Positions 62,412-64,000 of a stretch of 64,000 bases of DNA are shown here, one piece after another. A program made the position numbers and the translations under genes. Under the pieces are notes generated by a model. It saw only the letters and a list, made by a program, of their open reading frames with translations, ran no database searches and was not told the origin of the DNA. Within the stretch, counting starts at the first letter, position 1; the number at the start of each line of letters is the position of its first letter. Source of the DNA: Molanna angustata (taxonomy: Eukaryota > Arthropoda > Insecta > Trichoptera > Molannidae); NCBI GenBank assembly GCA_963576475.1, contig OY754982.1:6662204-6726203 (forward strand). The letters are read 5' to 3'.

Positions 62412-62628
62412 TATATGCCGACCACCGTGGCACAGTTGGTAAGCCATTCGGTTTTTGTGCGGGCGTCCTGGGTTCGATTCCCAGCAGAGGAGAAAATGAT
62501 TTAAATTCATTTCTCACGCAAATATTGCATCTCTGGGCAGAAACACTGGTTAGTTGGAAGAAATTGCCATACGGCAATAAACTCGCCACTTGCGCAGGGT
62601 GCAAGGAAGTGTTTATTATTATTATTAT
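62412..62628 (+). mobile_element. tRNA-derived SINE (type 2), best copy
   Basis: Head GCCGACCACCGTGGCACAG (A box), GGGTTCGATTCCCAGC (B box), body through GAAACACTGGTTAGTTGGAAG and GCCACTTGCGCAGGGTGCAAG, (TTA)n tail. Other copies: 10620-10836, 20785-20925, 35221-35265, 46905-46998. Confidence 0.85.
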
Positions 62629-63419
62629 AGACTCGTTTGCTTTTTCGAAATTCTTCACTATCAGTTGTCGTTTTAAATTATATTTCCGTACTGCCCCATA
62701 AATTTACATGTACCAATACCTATCTATGAAAATATGTATCAATTAAAAAAACTTGAAATATATTTTATAGTTGTTTATAAATATGTTTTTGTCCAGAATT
62801 AACCTATTTTTGATACTGAGAGAAAACTTTTACAAAAAGTAAAAATAGATTTCTTTTGAATGTTTTTTTATACTTATACGTATTATTTTTTTTAAGCTAG
62901 AATATTTTTTCAAATTGTCTCCATCGTTTTATTATCCACAAAAAAATCTAACCACTAGAATTTTTCAAAACTACCAAAGTTGGCTACGTTTCAAAACTGT
63001 GGCTGTCAACAACTGTCATAAATTTATATGGCTTTGTTCAAACATAGGTACATATAACAAGTTATAATTGTTTGATTTATGACAAGTATACAACTTGGGC
63101 GCTATTGTGAAATGTGTCCTAACTTCAGTTTTCTTGAAGTTCTTACAGTAGGTTACTCGTATTAATAATTATTGTATAGATAAGAGTGGCTTTCGCTACT
63201 TTCATCACCACCCGTTGCGCATGTGGGGATTGCCATCGAGCCTTTCACATAAATCTTAATAAGCGAAAAACAATGCATAGCACGAAGAGTAATATCATGG
63301 TGCCCTCTAGATTAACAATCTCGACTCCACGGTGAAAAATAACAATCAACAAATTAACCGACGGTTTAGGTATATAACATGGAGGACAAATATTTTTTTT
63401 CTTCTTGTACAATATTATG

Positions 63420-63468
63420 TGTACATTCAATGGCGGGTTTATTAACGTAAGCCAATTTCTTCCAACCA
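63420..63468 (-). mobile_element. SINE type 2 fragment, inverted
   Basis: Reverse complement reads TTGGAAGAAATTGGCTTACG then AATAAACCCGCCATTG. Confidence 0.45.
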
Positions 63469-63639
63469 ACCTGTGATGTATCCCATCCTCGTCGTTATTT
63501 ATTTATGTATTTAATTAACAAGTCCTGAATATTATTCCAATGTATTTTATTTACATACTGTTCTTCCCCCACCACCACCCGTTCTGCTTATGGGGACTAA
63601 TAACGGCCCCATGCAAAACTCTGAAAGATCACATAAATA

Positions 63640-63830
63640 ACATATGAAGTTATGGGATATACTAGCGGTGTATGGAGTGAAGAGCAAGCTGATACGCGCA
63701 ATCGCGTCATTATATGAGAAAAGCGAAGCATGTGTTCGTGTCAACGACACAGTGACAACGTGGTTCTCTATAAACAATGTATGAAGATTCCGGAGAACTC
63801 TAAAACCTTGCAGAAACTGCACTTAATGTG
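63640..63830 (+). mobile_element. RTE-like LINE RT scrap
   Basis: LWDILAVYGVKSKLIRAIAS, LYEKSEACVRVNDTVTTWFS is the palm region upstream of the VRQGC-type motif of insect RTE-like RTs. It breaks off at about 63785. Confidence 0.65.
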
Positions 63831-64000
63831 CCAAAGAGAGCTAATCATGTGGAAACAACTGGCTCACTGCTCAGTGATAGTGAAGATAATAGTGCACCGA
63901 ATTTAAGACAGAAAGTCTTGAAAGCCCTAAAGTTGCTCTTCGTGGCTACAAGGTCCATATCATAAATTAGGTCAAGGTCATATTAATAAAATACAAATAT

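Noticed and set aside
62412..62490. tRNA gene
   Set aside because: Same reason; several truncated copies show it is a SINE family.

Overview
The window reads as a piece of an AT-rich insect nuclear genome. Three things point there: spliced genes with small conserved exons and GT..AG introns of up to about 11.5 kb, dense LINE/SINE/MITE debris, and arthropod-type BEL/Pao and R4/Dong-like retroelements. I cannot fix the order. The mix of repeats would suit Lepidoptera or Hemiptera, but that is an inference from repeat style only.

The host content is a head-to-tail array of three arrestin-domain (ARRDC/alpha-arrestin type) genes, all on the plus strand. Gene A (3623-5231) has only its four 3' exons here; its 5' exons must lie left of the window. 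Gene B (10098-27404) has six exons and ends at a stop just before the donor site that the other copies use to reach their PPxY exon. Gene C (37322-59020) has seven exons and a complete 379-residue reading frame ending with a PPPTY motif. Exon sizes and phases are shared (B and C: 118, 135/150, 212, 183, 186), so the array arose by tandem duplication. A pair of perfect TGACGTCA palindromes lies about 200 bp upstream of gene B's ATG.

Nearly everything else is transposable-element material sitting in introns and between the genes. The left edge (1-1926, minus) is a LINE with an intact ORF1 and an ORF2 endonuclease region that stays open to the window edge; dimeric 37/38-bp repeats lie upstream of it. 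Gene B introns carry RTE-like, Jockey-like, CR1/L2-like and other LINE fragments, tRNA-derived SINEs, several minisatellites and a long GGGAGA/GA tract. The 28-37 kb region between B and C holds a 36-bp-TIR MITE, two related degenerate LINEs, and a hAT-type MITE carrying a nested repeat, part of which is repeated nearby in inverted orientation. Gene C intron 4 holds a 2.95-kb transposon with roughly 300-bp terminal inverted repeats. Gene C intron 5 holds a three-level nest: a SINE whose (ATT)n tail was entered by an R4/Dong-like LINE, itself split by a young BEL/Pao retrotransposon (6,511 bp, LTRs differing at 1 of 397 positions, 5-bp GGTTT duplication, intact 1,701-codon gag-pol).

Downstream of gene C are a LINE 3' end with a CATT tail of about 490 bp, a MITE with a 9-bp target duplication, another SINE and a last LINE fragment. 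I saw no functional rRNA or tRNA gene and no CRISPR array.
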